64,000 nucleotides of DNA from Lachnospiraceae bacterium (GCA_015056795.1 SVFO01000002.1:23601-87600); one strand, 5' to 3'. Numbered from the stretch's first letter, positions 17,591 to 26,526 are shown. Translations and numbers: made by a program. The notes: generated by a model from the sequence alone, not told the origin.

Positions 17591-17934
17591 CATAATAATT
17601 CATGCCCTCCCCCATAAAATATAAGACAATGACCAACTGCGCGTTAAACTGGAATTATATGCGACACCCCAAATTCTAGTTTCCCCATTTTGAGTATACC
17701 AGCGTTGGAGACTTCGGTCACTCACCACCCATCTTTGAGCGGATGATACGAAGAGAAAAGACAGTACCCAAATCCCATGCAAGATACTGTCCCTTCAAGT
17801 CTTTATTTACACAATCCATATTAAAAATATCATAATGCTACTCAGCAAAGCATTCGCCACAACGCATACACCCGCATATTTCTTCTGATATCGATCCTTG
17901 TCCAAAATCTTTTCCTTTGGGTTCTAGTTAAAAT
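17591..17934. other. Intergenic stretch without a recognisable gene
   Basis: About 340 bases hold only a 60-codon frame (17600-17782, minus) without family resemblance or ribosome site. I see no repeat shared with the rest of the window. Confidence 0.4.
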
Positions 17935-18309
17935 CTAGTATAATCGGATGTAACCTTTTTCCACGGTATCTTTGATAATTCTTGAAATAACGGCCTTATT
18001 TCTCTCTTCTACTCCAAATCGCTCTCTCAGCGTGGCATTTGACGCATCTATCCCGTTTACGTAACAGGTTCTAATCTTTTCTTCTTTCGACCACTCGCTC
18101 AGGGATTCATGCCAATAAAGCATGGTTCTGCAAAAATCCTCCGTAGTCTCCACTTTCGGAGCCGGTATCATCCAGTCCCGCATTTCAATTAAGTTGCCCC
18201 TATGTTTTCTTAAATATTGCCGATTCGTCAAATTCCAAAAGAACGAAACATGATTTTTAGAGATGGCCGTAGATCTGGCACAACCAAGAATGCTTTCAAT
18301 ATCTGACAT
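17935..18309 (-). pseudogene. Fragment, probably of an AlbA_2/HATPase_c_4-type ATP-binding regulator
   Basis: This is a 124-residue frame. The C-terminal part (SNATLRERFGVEERNKAVIS, then RIIKDTVEKGYIRLY) resembles the winged-helix tail of the RecG-like/AlbA_2 ATP-binding regulators common in Clostridia. The first 60 residues do not. It lies 37 bases from another piece of the same type, so both are probably leftovers of one gene broken by deletions. No good ribosome site. Confidence 0.4.
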
Positions 18310-18345
18310 ACCAAATATCTGATCCGTATTGATGAAAGAATGGAT

Positions 18346-18549
18346 TTATTTCAAATTGTTTACAACCGTAATGTTGTAAGAACGTCTTTTGCATTCTTCC
18401 AAAAGCTGTTCCAAAGCAATTTTCTTTGTTTGAATGACCGACTTTTCCGTGTCAACGACCGACTTTTTCAACGGAATGCGTATTTCGAAAACATCCCCTT
18501 CCGATAAAATCGGCTCAGCGTTTGAATACAACTTTGTATATTTATGCAA
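18346..18549 (-). pseudogene. Fragment of an HATPase_c_4-type protein
   Basis: In this 67-residue frame, NAEPILSEGDVFEIRIPL is the typical end of the divergent ATP-binding (HATPase_c_4) domain. The frame starts exactly where the attachment-like hairpin begins (18545). The gene was therefore probably cut by integration at that site. Confidence 0.5.
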
Positions 18550-18611
18550 CTACAAATGCCCGAAAACGCATTGTTTCCGGGCATAAAAAGAACGGGTGAT
18601 GGGAATCGAAC
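18545..18611. repeat. Attachment-site scar (tRNA-Gly type)
   Basis: A hairpin GCCCGAAAACG..TTTCCGGGC (from 18558) is followed by CGGGTGATGGGAATCGAAC (18593-18611). These 19 bases equal the tRNA-Gly 3' end at 52310-52328. This is one of the longest tRNA-derived cores in the array, which suggests a genuine attL/attR. Confidence 0.75.
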
Positions 18612-18621
18612 GGTTTCAGGC

Positions 18622-18760
18622 ACCCGAAAACGCTTATAGAAAGGGGCTTTGCGGCATCGGGAACCTCCTAGTAGACCCTTGGTCGACCCACAAAAAATCG
18701 AAAATGAGCACAAGCGCTCTAAAGAAATGTAAGGCTTTTCATTTCGAAAATTTTTCTAAA
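18622..18760. repeat. Long repeat, copy 1 (other copy near 38.7 kb)
   Basis: A stretch beginning CCCGAAAACGCTTATAGAAA and ending TTTCGAAAATTTTTCTAAA is nearly identical to 38709-38851. No open frame with family resemblance is found in it. It lies right after the attachment core and right before the antitoxin promoter, and may be the non-coding end of an element. Confidence 0.75.
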
Positions 18761-18793
18761 AAATAGTGACAAATCCTTTTTTATGACATATAC

Positions 18794-18799
18794 TATAAT
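18794..18799 (+). promoter_or_regulatory. -10 of the type III antitoxin promoter
   Basis: A perfect TATAAT lies 9 bases before the first antitoxin repeat. The -35 region (AAATCC at the right distance, GTGACA further away) is weak, so the exact promoter is uncertain. Confidence 0.5.
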
Positions 18800-18805
18800 T
18801 ACAAA

Positions 18806-18912
18806 AAGGTGATTCCCCGCCTCAAGCAGGGAGCCTTAACATCGGTGATTCCCCACCATAAAAAGAAGCAGGGAGCTTTAACATCAGGTGACCTTTCGAG
18901 GTCACCTTTTTT
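18806..18912 (+). ncRNA. ToxI-like type III antitoxin RNA: two repeats plus terminator
   Basis: Repeat 1 (18808-18843, 36 bases) and repeat 2 (18844-18885, 42 bases) share GGTGATTCCCC, AGCAGGGAGC and TTAACATC. Directly behind them is a strong hairpin GGTGACC-TTTCGA-GGTCACC with T6 (18887-18912), and the toxin start codon follows 10 bases later. This order (repeats, attenuating terminator, toxin) defines type III systems. The repeat opening AAGGTGATT and the 36-base unit resemble, from memory, the ToxI repeat of Pectobacterium. Each unit would fold into a pseudoknotted RNA that binds one toxin molecule. Confidence 0.8.
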
Positions 18913-18922
18913 AAGGAGAATT

Positions 18923-19500
18923 ATGAACTCTTCGATAGAACAATTAAAACTCTATACCATAGATGATGCCTTCATTAAGGATCTTCACGACAACATAGAT
19001 TCCAGGGTTTTTAACAATAATGATCCTGCGTATAATCACGCGCGAAAATATCTGGGCGTTCTGATAAAATTGGTTCTTTTTCATATTATGCGCCTTTATC
19101 GTCTCCCAAGGATTCAGATTACATAATCATTAACGGCATTCGTTCCATAAGGAATTCCATAATGCCCATAATCCGAATGACCGAGAACAAGGCAGATGGC
19201 AAGAGACATTTATTGGGAACAATTAAATTGGGAAACATGATCCCCGTTCCTGACAACAAACTGCAAATATATGACTTGGACAATGAACCAGATCCCTTAT
19301 ATAAAGATCTCGTACTAAAGGAAAAGCGTTTCATCAATCGTAACGAAGAACTGATTACATCCTATGCTTATTCACTATATAACGAAAAGAACAAGGGGAC
19401 TTCGAAAAAAGGCTTCGTTACTAACGCCTTTGATTATAAGAGATTTGAACAGTATGTTTCCGAGCATTATTTGAATCAGAATATCCACATAGATCAATAA
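18923..19500 (+). pseudogene. ToxN/AbiQ-family endoribonuclease toxin, frameshifted
   Basis: Frame 1 (from ATG 18923, AAGGAG upstream) gives LYTIDDAFIKDLHDNIDSRV and ARKYLGVLIK. It then goes out of frame at the A-run near 19066-19069. In the neighbouring frame the protein continues with FSYYAPLSSPKDSDY, then LGTIKLGNMIPVPDNK and KEKRFINRNEELI, ending at 19500. YAPLSSP and LGNMIPVP are hallmark motifs of the ToxN/AbiQ family. One extra A in the run restores a full protein of about 190 residues, the usual size. The toxin cleaves RNA and aborts phage infection. The frameshift may be inactivating or a consensus error. Confidence 0.8.
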
Positions 19501-19610
19501 GCAAGCCGTTATATCTTCACCCATAATACCAAACAAACCTCATTGTATATTTTATGCAAAAGTAGTATAAATATTTTGGAATTGCGGTGGATGTCTTCGG
19601 ACTACACCTA

Positions 19611-19640
19611 AAAGAACCTGATGCGTCGGGTTCTTTTTTT
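19611..19640 (+). terminator. Terminator of the toxin gene
   Basis: AAGAACC/GGGTTCTT arms with T7 on the plus strand, 110 bases after the toxin stop. It separates the plus-strand toxin unit from the convergent minus-strand genes. Confidence 0.75.
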
Positions 19641-19744
19641 GCCAAAAACCATGAAATGGGATCGTAGCGTAAAAAATGTTTGCGTATTTGTGCCTTGGCA
19701 TTTTCTTAAAGAGAAATTTATGATTTGCTTTCGCTTAACACACA

Positions 19745-21991
19745 TTACCTTTCCTTTAGGTATAAAGAAATCCTCTTGTCCAGATGCTCCGTCAGTTGCT
19801 CCGTCGTAATTCCGCCGTCATAATATGTTCCAAATTCCTCATTCAATATGTCAGTCAGGGCGTCACTTTGCCTTGCAGGTTCTGCATCCTCTATGAGGCG
19901 ATTCACCTCATCCCTTAGCCAGTCTACATCAACCGACTCCCGAATATATCTCGTCCCCTCCGCATGTCCCGGAATGAGAAGTGATGAAGTATCTCCCTCG
20001 GATACGGCCATGATCTGTTCCTCCAGAACGTCTTTTCTGGCGCTGAAACTGCTTTTCCCTTTCGAAGCGTTATTACTTTGCACCTCATAAGAGAAAAGTG
20101 TTTCCAAGAACTCCTCCGCGGCCTTCTTGTCCTCATCGGAAGCGCTCTTTCGGATGGCCAATTCCCCTACAAACAATGTCAGGGTATTCCTGGCCCCGTC
20201 CGCGTGCGGATAACCGATGACGTTCACGTCGCTTCCGTAGATTTCATGAAAAAGAGCCACATCTTTAGGGCCGCTGAATGTCACCTCATGACAAAGCGTC
20301 TTCCCCGTTTTCAGTTCATCAATCAACTCTCCCGTTTCTCTTTGACCGTGACCGCCTGTCTCCAAGCCACACCGCTTCATAAGTTCCAAAAACCTCTGAA
20401 ACTTGGGCAAAGAAAATTGCGTTTGACCCGTGTCCCCATCCCAGAAATAACTGTCATTCTCCCCATTGCAAAACAGCAGGGAAACATACGGCTTCTCCCA
20501 CAGCAACGGGCTCTCCAGAGCCTTACTGAAAGACCCCGATTCCAGATGGTCCAGAAATTCGTCATAGGTCCAATCCGTTTCCTCCTCTGAAGTCACAAGC
20601 GTCATGACTGAGAAACCCGGCACGGCATAGTAAAGCGTTCCGTTCCTGCTTCCCAGGCTGAGCGCTCCAATGTTTAACTCCTGAAGAAGTCCAGACTTTT
20701 CAAAAAGAGGAGCCAGCGGTTCCCAGATTGCGTCGGGATCCACATCCTTCAGCAGCCTTGGCTCTACCAGAACCGGTCCGTCTCCCGCCGTCATCTTTGT
20801 AAGCAACGCCGCGTTGTCTATATCCTCCCGGATCACCAAATGAATCCCTGGATGCGTTTTGTTAAACTCAAGCACCGCTTCGCGGTAAGGATGGGAGGAC
20901 GCGCACGCAAGCTCAAGTTCCCGCACCTCGCCGTCAAATGGCTGAAAACTCATAAAATGCACCGTTCCGTCATCATAAAACACGTGAATGATCCCATCGT
21001 CATCCACGCTGATTCCGCGGTAGTATTCCTCCGGCATTTCGTTCATTTCAAATCCATTTTCCTTCCAGCCAAAAACCCTGCGGACATTCTGCATCTGATG
21101 ATCGCATAGGAATATCCCTTGTGCGTTGGCGTAAACTAATGTCTCTCCGTCAAAGCAGTTGATCATCCAAATGTTGCCGTCTCCGGCCGAACCCGTGCCG
21201 CCGTGTCGTCCATACTCGAATACCATCTGAAGATCCCGCGTCTCTTCATCCATAACAAGGACTGCCCGATCCTTGGCCTGCGCCAGATCATCCCTTCTTA
21301 AGTCGCAGGCTATTCTCCCGTCCGACAAAACCATCAGACAGACAAATTCATTTTTAGAAAATACCTTGGAAAACCTCAGCTCTCCCTCGCTTGAATAGAC
21401 GCAGTAACATGCATGTTCATATGAGGAACGCGCAAGCCCGTCCGCAAGATATACGTTCCCCTGCACGTCCATGATCACATATTCCGGATAAAACAACGGA
21501 AAATACTCGTCCGCTCCTTGCAACAAAACGGAAGATTTGACGTTACCTTCTCCGTCCCGACGAGTAAGCATATATTCCCGCCCGCTTCCATCCCCAGTCT
21601 TTTTGAACGAAAGCGTCAGGAAATCTCCCGATTCAACTACGGTGCCTGCCGCGCAGATTTTCTCGTCTTCTGCCGCCTGAATGGCCAATTCCTTGACTCC
21701 CTCTCCGTGGCGCATTCTTATGACGGATGCTGGCTGTCTCGTTTCCCCGCCTGTTAAGTCATTTTCAAACAGAATCGCATGACTGCCGCACAGGATCTCC
21801 GGAAAATCCCACCCGTCCAATTTGTGCTCCCATCTCGAACTCTGAATGCAGCGGTAGGAATCCATCGTCAAAATCTCGTTCTTTTCTGACAATGGCAAAG
21901 AGGCTGCATCCTCCTTTCCGTGAACGCAGCCTCCAAGCATGCATATAACAAAAGCAAAGATGATCGACATCAAGTTCTTCTTAATCCGCAT
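19745..21991 (-). CDS. Large solute-binding-type lipoprotein with N-terminal beta-propeller-like domain
   Basis: A 748-residue protein from ATG 21991 (a GTG at 22006 is the alternative). The signal peptide ends CMLGGC (lipobox). Residues about 40-370 are rich in short beta repeats with G-N/D turns (for example VQGNVYLADGLA, DDDGIIHVFYDDG), suggesting a propeller. From about 375 a family 1 solute-binding fold follows (REAVLEFNKTHPGIHL, then VNVIGYPHADGA). There is no permease nearby. It is likely a surface receptor; the ligand is unknown. It lies downstream of the two sigma/M23 units. Confidence 0.7.
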   Translation of the reverse strand: MRIKKNLMSIIFAFVICMLGGCVHGKEDAASLPLSEKNEILTMDSYRCIQSSRWEHKLDGWDFPEILCGSHAILFENDLTGGETRQPASVIRMRHGEGVKELAIQAAEDEKICAAGTVVESGDFLTLSFKKTGDGSGREYMLTRRDGEGNVKSSVLLQGADEYFPLFYPEYVIMDVQGNVYLADGLARSSYEHACYCVYSSEGELRFSKVFSKNEFVCLMVLSDGRIACDLRRDDLAQAKDRAVLVMDEETRDLQMVFEYGRHGGTGSAGDGNIWMINCFDGETLVYANAQGIFLCDHQMQNVRRVFGWKENGFEMNEMPEEYYRGISVDDDGIIHVFYDDGTVHFMSFQPFDGEVRELELACASSHPYREAVLEFNKTHPGIHLVIREDIDNAALLTKMTAGDGPVLVEPRLLKDVDPDAIWEPLAPLFEKSGLLQELNIGALSLGSRNGTLYYAVPGFSVMTLVTSEEETDWTYDEFLDHLESGSFSKALESPLLWEKPYVSLLFCNGENDSYFWDGDTGQTQFSLPKFQRFLELMKRCGLETGGHGQRETGELIDELKTGKTLCHEVTFSGPKDVALFHEIYGSDVNVIGYPHADGARNTLTLFVGELAIRKSASDEDKKAAEEFLETLFSYEVQSNNASKGKSSFSARKDVLEEQIMAVSEGDTSSLLIPGHAEGTRYIRESVDVDWLRDEVNRLIEDAEPARQSDALTDILNEEFGTYYDGGITTEQLTEHLDKRISLYLKER

Positions 21992-22126
21992 CCATTCAAC
22001 CCTCACAAAGATACAACCCTTTGTTTAGAGTCTATCGTGACATTCCTGCTCATGTCAATAGACATATATTTTTATTGCAGATTTCTTTCGTTCACAATTC
22101 AGACCTGTTCGTTGGCGTCATGCAAA

Positions 22127-23060
22127 TTAATCGCGTATCACTTCCAAGAGACCTTCTAAAGAGTTTACCTCATATCTCTCGGAATCTACGACAACATAAT
22201 CATTTCCCTGAATGGAAATACCCCGTATGAGTTTTTCCTCATTCCACAGAGTTATCAAGTACTGATAGCCAGAATCATTGTTGCGTCCTTCATATTTTAA
22301 TTCAAGTCCTTTCATCTGATCCAAAATTTGTATAACTTTTTCAGAATCGGCAATTTCCTTGGTAACGGGATGTTTTCGCGTTACAATCTCTCCAAGTACG
22401 GATCTACTCAGATCAAGCACCTTGATCATGATTGCATCTTCCTCTGCCACTCCCGTGCTGCCAACATATGCAATCACGTCTCCAAGTCGCACCCGTTCTC
22501 CTTCCGCGGCACGGAGTTCACTGCAATGTCCGTATTTCCAAATCCGATTATCCCCGTCCTGTATGGCAACGCAATAACCGTAGCCAGTTTCCCATCCCGA
22601 CGAGATAACGGTACCATCGCACACCGTCAGAATGGTTCGCCTTTCGTGGCTACAGCGTAATAAAACCCATCCTTTAGCGCGATGTCCCTCATTTCCGTCA
22701 AGTTCTTCAAATAATCTTCATTGTCCGAGCTGACTGATTTGCTTTCGACAACGTCCTTTTTCCCTCCAGACGCATATTTTTCTTCTGAAACCATTATCGT
22801 TTCTTCATTAACCGGATCTGTCGTTTTCACCACTCTGTCCTGATTTATCGCATGGTATATGCAAGCAAACAATAATACAGCCGTACACGCCATTACCATG
22901 GCAGAGATTACAACCCCTTTTTGACTTTTGCCTAGTCTTTCTCCTTGGGTTTCGATAAGCTTTTTTTTACCAGTTTCCTTATGGTTGCACTGCTTGCAAA
23001 CTCATACGCAGCTTTCTCCCCGTATACGTTGCACCATAATTCATCCAGATTATTCTTCAT
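22127..23060 (-). pseudogene. M23-like membrane protein broken by two frameshifts
   Basis: Three pieces join into one protein. Piece 1 starts MKNNLDELWCNVYGEKAAYE (ATG 23060). At an eight-A run near 22965 the frame shifts; one more A gives KKLIETQGERLGKSQKGVVI, running into the membrane helix SAMVMACTAVLLFACIY. A second single-base loss near 22633 (GEP|ILTVCDGT) leads into the LytM/M23 part (GTVISSGWETGYGYCVA, YGHCSELRA, GDVIAYVGSTGV). The intact relative is the adjacent 23260-24270 gene. The first gene of the pair is the sigma remnant at 23050-23181. Errors in the consensus could also explain the breaks. Confidence 0.7.
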
Positions 23061-23181
23061 CGATCTTTGCCTCCTTCTCCAAGGCAACCGCGCCCACGTA
23101 AGGCGTGTATCTGGCAATTGCCTCATTTAACGCTGACCGCCTACCTTCTTTCAGACATAGGCAAAGCTCCTTGTCGGTCAT
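23050..23181 (-). pseudogene. Remnant of an ECF sigma factor N-terminus
   Basis: A 43-residue frame MTDKELCLCLKEGRRSALNE aligns with the start of the 24293-24838 sigma factor (LTDKEIQSAIRDGDEAVMGR), then ends after KEAKIDEE. Regions 2 and 4 are missing, so this is an internal deletion. It overlaps the start of the broken M23 gene by 11 bases, keeping the sigma/anti-sigma order. AGAAGGAG precedes the ATG. A TAGTACG motif upstream (23214-23220) is shared with the intact sigma gene. Confidence 0.6.
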
Positions 23182-23259
23182 CTCAAATGCTCCTTCTACG
23201 TGTACTCACTATGTAGTACGAACTGAATCGCTAAAAGGTTACATTTTTATAAGATAACC

Positions 23260-24270
23260 TTACCATTCCTTCAACGGATCGACCCTTTCGCCATCCTTGC
23301 TGACGGCGAAATATAAATTGGGGCCCGATGCCATGCCCGTTTTCCCCATGGTGGCAATCTTTTGGCCTCTCAAGACTTCTTCGTTTTCCGAAACGCTGAT
23401 TTCTTGTAAATGGCCATACGTTATTTCCGTACCATCTCCCGTTATGAGAACAACATAATTTCCACATTCCGCGTCAAAGCCGGTTTCATAAACCCTTGCA
23501 TCCGCCACGGCGTAAACGTCATCCCCAAGGCTGCCGCTGATGCAAACGTGATCCGAAATGTTACCGTTCGCCTGCACTCCAAAGTTTAAGGAAACCTTTT
23601 TACCCACCGTGGGCCAAATCCACTCCTCCGTCGCCAATTCTCCCTCCGTCCATGCATCTTCCGGCTTTTCTTTTTCTGCTGACGCAGCGCCTTCCTCTTT
23701 CTCCCACAAAGGCTGCATCTGCCGCTTCTCATCAAAATCAATGGAACAAGTCCAATCCTGGCCAAATGCAAATGCATTGTTTGTCAATACCAGATAATAC
23801 CAGTCTCCTTCCTCCAACGGTTTTTCCAATTCCCTTACGTCATAGGCGTCAGACAAGTCGATCAAGACGTTTCCTTCCGTCCCCGCCTTAATCACGCCTT
23901 CGCTGATCCTGATCTTCCCGGCATTTCCCGCAACGTCTTCTCCGGTAGCCCAGCGTTTTAATTTTACCTGCTTCTCAAGCCTTAAGTCCTTGGTTGAATC
24001 GTTTTTTATGCGTATCTCGAAAACGCCATCCCCCTTATAGTCCGAGGCAAATCCAAGGCTGTCTTCTCTTATCTGTGACAATTTTGCGTAAGTAAATGCG
24101 GATGACAGGAAAAACACCATGCACCCCACCGTTACCGCTACAATTTTTACCATTCGGACTTCCCTTAGAAAAACGCTTCCGTTTTGATCCGCGTTCCTCA
24201 CGTTAGTTCCCGTTCTGTTCTCAAATAATGTTTGAACGTGACGCAAATTTTCTCTTGTCATGCTTCCCAT
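23260..24270 (-). CDS. Membrane-anchored degenerate M23 (LytM) protein, likely anti-sigma partner
   Basis: The start ATG 24270 is preceded by AAGGAG at 9 bases. A cytoplasmic N-terminus of about 45 residues is followed by one membrane helix (MVKIVAVTVGCMVFFLSSAF) and an extracytoplasmic part ending in a LytM domain (from about 245: VCISGSLGDDVYAVADA, YGHLQEISV, GKTGMASGPNLYFAV). Active M23 enzymes have HxGxD and HLHF; here the last reads NLYF and the first is also changed, so it is probably an inactive binding domain like SpoIIQ. It overlaps the frame of the sigma gene, the usual sigma/anti-sigma layout. Confidence 0.75.
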   Translation of the reverse strand: MGSMTRENLRHVQTLFENRTGTNVRNADQNGSVFLREVRMVKIVAVTVGCMVFFLSSAFTYAKLSQIREDSLGFASDYKGDGVFEIRIKNDSTKDLRLEKQVKLKRWATGEDVAGNAGKIRISEGVIKAGTEGNVLIDLSDAYDVRELEKPLEEGDWYYLVLTNNAFAFGQDWTCSIDFDEKRQMQPLWEKEEGAASAEKEKPEDAWTEGELATEEWIWPTVGKKVSLNFGVQANGNISDHVCISGSLGDDVYAVADARVYETGFDAECGNYVVLITGDGTEITYGHLQEISVSENEEVLRGQKIATMGKTGMASGPNLYFAVSKDGERVDPLKEW

Positions 24271-24292
24271 CTTCATTCTCTCCTTTTCGCCA

Positions 24293-24838
24293 TTAGTCAT
24301 CATAGATTTTCAACTGTTTTCGAAGTTTAATCTTTGCCTGATATAGTCTGTTCTCAACCTGCCTTTTGGGAATTCCCAGGGCTTTTGCGATCTCGCGCGG
24401 CTTTTGCTCATGATAATATCTTCGGATGAGAATTTCCCGGTCTTCTTCGTTAAGGGAATTCAGGCACTCCCTCACTTTCCGACTCTCCTCCTTCGCCACG
24501 ATCCCCGCCAGCGGCTCAAAATGGATCATCACGGCATCTTCTTCCAAAGGAACTTCCCTTTTTCTTGTGATTTGCCTGTAACGATCGATCGCGCGTGACC
24601 TTACCACCATTGCAAGATAGCTCGAAAGTTTCCCCCGATCCGGTTCAAACCTTTCCGGATGCTCCCAGAAATACACAAAGGCATCAGCCACGACGTCTTC
24701 CACGTCGGCATCGCCGGCGTTACCGTAAAGAACTGCCGATGCGACTCCCCACAAGAGCTTCGCGTATTTTACCATTATCCTGCCCATTACGGCCTCGTCT
24801 CCGTCTCGAATGGCCGACTGAATCTCCTTGTCCGTCAA
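24293..24838 (-). CDS. ECF-type RNA polymerase sigma factor
   Basis: A protein of about 181 residues. Region 2 has FVYFWEHPERFEPDRGKLSS and then YLAMVVRSRAIDRYRQ; region 4 has LNEEDREILIRRYYHEQKPR and VENRLYQAKIKLRKQL. I chose the TTG at 24838 because it aligns with the ATG of the neighbouring remnant (LTDKE/MTDKE); a GTG one codon earlier is possible. It is followed at once by the membrane M23-like gene, which would hold it inactive until a signal arrives. The motif TAGTACG lies about 70 bases upstream and may be its own promoter. Confidence 0.85.
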   Translation of the reverse strand: MTDKEIQSAIRDGDEAVMGRIMVKYAKLLWGVASAVLYGNAGDADVEDVVADAFVYFWEHPERFEPDRGKLSSYLAMVVRSRAIDRYRQITRKREVPLEEDAVMIHFEPLAGIVAKEESRKVRECLNSLNEEDREILIRRYYHEQKPREIAKALGIPKRQVENRLYQAKIKLRKQLKIYDD

Positions 24839-24900
24839 CACTTCACCCCGTCTCCCAAATGAATGTTTCGCATGCAAACTTTGTTTCACTAATTAGCTAC

Positions 24901-24925
24901 TTATAGTACGAGAGAATTATGAAAA
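24901..24925 (-). promoter_or_regulatory. Motif shared by two ECF sigma genes
   Basis: CGTACTA on the minus strand (24904-24910) also occurs upstream of the sigma remnant (23214-23220, with GTTCGTACTA). The distance to the start codon is similar (about 35-70 bases). It may be the -10 region of an autoregulated ECF promoter. Only two copies, so weak. Confidence 0.35.
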
Positions 24926-24963
24926 ACACTTAATTCACAATATAAGTTTTTTCTTCACGCGAA

Positions 24964-25015
24964 GTCACGCAAAAAGAGCCCGCAAACGCATTGTTTACGG
25001 GCATAAAAATCGCTC
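24964..25015. repeat. Attachment-site scar, hairpin part
   Basis: GTCACGCA (24964-24971) is followed by the hairpin GCCCGCAAACG..TTTACGGGC (24978-25002), identical in layout to the scars at 14.4 and 52.1 kb. The GCGGGTGATGGG core is missing; TAAAAATCGCTCTT follows. It sits directly at the 3' end of the DUF234 ATPase gene. Confidence 0.65.
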
Positions 25016-25025
25016 TTAAACATTA

Positions 25026-26429
25026 TTAACGATACATGTCGGAAAGACGGATCAACTTCAAGTTGCCCGTTTTTTCCTCCTCTTGCAACCATGAAGAAAA
25101 CTCACTGGCCGAAAAAAGTAAAAGGCCCGTAACCCTGTATCCCTGACGAAGCAGTCCGCATCTTTCTGCCAAGGAGTCATATACTTTTTTGTCCGTGACT
25201 TCTTTTTTGAATTTACATTCTCCTATGACGGCCTCTTTCTTTGACTTATCCAATCCAACCACGTCTATGTCAGTCTCTTCCTTTTTTTCCGGATTTGTTC
25301 CCCACCACGTGCCAACCTGCGTTACCATGCAGGAATACTTTCCCGTCATGCCCGTTCTCTGAAGGTACTGTCGACACATTTTTTCGAAAACGTTTCCCAT
25401 AAAGGAGCTAAGCTGCGGTTTCACGTTTTGCAGATAGTATCCCTCTCCGTTTCCACTTTCAATGGCTCCAATGGCATCCGGCAGGAAACGATACCAAAAC
25501 CGCAGCATCTCATCGGCGAGAACATACCTCGTTTTTTTCTTGTTCCCCTCTTCCGTAATGGCGCACCGCCGTTCTACAATTCCCGTCTCCACAAGATTCT
25601 TAAGGTCATGTGACACGTTCTGCGCAGGCATTCCGGCCTTGTCCGCTATTTCATTTAATTGGCTGGATCCGGACGCAATCGTTTCGATCACGCGCCCATA
25701 TCCTTCCACGTCCCTGAATTCCTGCGTCAGCAAATTATCTGCTTCCTCGTAAAGATACCCTGCTTTGGAAAAAAACAGGGAAACAATGTTTTCGTCAAGA
25801 CTTTCATTTTCGTCAAAAAGGGAAAGGTACTTTGCGATTCCTCCCGTCAAACCATATACAATCGCCTGATCCTCCCGGGGCCATGACGGAAGAAAACGGG
25901 CCGTTTGCAGATAGTCAAATGGCTCCAGTCTAATCTGCATGGTTCTGCGGCCAAAAAGAGGACTTTTTTCACTCAGCACCTCGTCCTCCATAAAGCTGAC
26001 GGATGATCCGCATAAGACGAAAAACATTTTCCCAAACTGCCAATTTTCATCAATATACTTCTGTAAAAGAGATGTGAGCGACTCGTCCTTATTGGCAAAG
26101 TACGGCAGTTCATCAATGACAACCACTATGCGCTCTTCCCGGCATTTGTCTCCCAAAAAATCAAGAATATCATCCATCTGAGAAAAAGATGCCCCCTTCA
26201 CGTCCGGTGCAAGTGCCTTCAGGACACATTTCCCAAACAGCTCTGCATTGCGCTTTGCGGTAGTTTTAATTGCCGTAAAATAAACGGTTTTCTTGCCTCG
26301 GCAAAATTCCCTGAGAAGCGTTGTTTTTCCAACCCTCCGTCGCCCGTAGGTAACCACCATCTGGAATCCGTCTTTTTTATATGCCTTCTCCAGGGAAGCC
26401 AATTCTTCTCTCCCTATAAACCGGTTCAC
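25026..26429 (-). CDS. Archaeal-type AAA+ ATPase with DUF234 C-terminus
   Basis: This 467-residue protein has a STAND-like/archaeal ATPase domain: Walker A GRRRVGKTTLLREF near 33, Walker B IVVVIDELPYF, and FVLCGSSVSFM as sensor 1. A winged-helix segment (about 255-300) and a DUF234 C-terminal domain follow. The C-terminus contains EETDIDVVGLDKSKKEAVIG and ECKFKK, fitting a PD-(D/E)xK nuclease-like core. The family is common in mobile DNA, with unproven roles in DNA maintenance or defence. The gene is a stand-alone piece between attachment scars at 25.0 and 26.5 kb. Confidence 0.8.
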   Translation of the reverse strand: MNRFIGREELASLEKAYKKDGFQMVVTYGRRRVGKTTLLREFCRGKKTVYFTAIKTTAKRNAELFGKCVLKALAPDVKGASFSQMDDILDFLGDKCREERIVVVIDELPYFANKDESLTSLLQKYIDENWQFGKMFFVLCGSSVSFMEDEVLSEKSPLFGRRTMQIRLEPFDYLQTARFLPSWPREDQAIVYGLTGGIAKYLSLFDENESLDENIVSLFFSKAGYLYEEADNLLTQEFRDVEGYGRVIETIASGSSQLNEIADKAGMPAQNVSHDLKNLVETGIVERRCAITEEGNKKKTRYVLADEMLRFWYRFLPDAIGAIESGNGEGYYLQNVKPQLSSFMGNVFEKMCRQYLQRTGMTGKYSCMVTQVGTWWGTNPEKKEETDIDVVGLDKSKKEAVIGECKFKKEVTDKKVYDSLAERCGLLRQGYRVTGLLLFSASEFSSWLQEEEKTGNLKLIRLSDMYR

Positions 26430-26526
26430 GCTTACCCCTCCATTTTATAAAATCGTATTTTGCAAAAACTACTTTTTACAAAATTAGTTTATATGAATTA
26501 TTGTTGATTGTCAATATCATATATCA

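Noticed and set aside
18808..18885. Short CRISPR-like repeat pair
   Set aside because: Units are contiguous without spacers, followed by a terminator and a ToxN-family gene; the type III antitoxin reading explains it. No CRISPR array or cas gene was seen in the window.
14656..22006. Complete ABC import systems for the solute-binding lipoproteins
   Set aside because: No permease or ATPase gene is adjacent; the only ABC genes in the window (11.5-13.0 kb) are of the exporter type.
23260..24270. Active M23 endopeptidase
   Set aside because: The usual HLHF reads NLYF and the HxGxD region is altered, so zinc binding is unlikely; described as a degenerate LytM domain.
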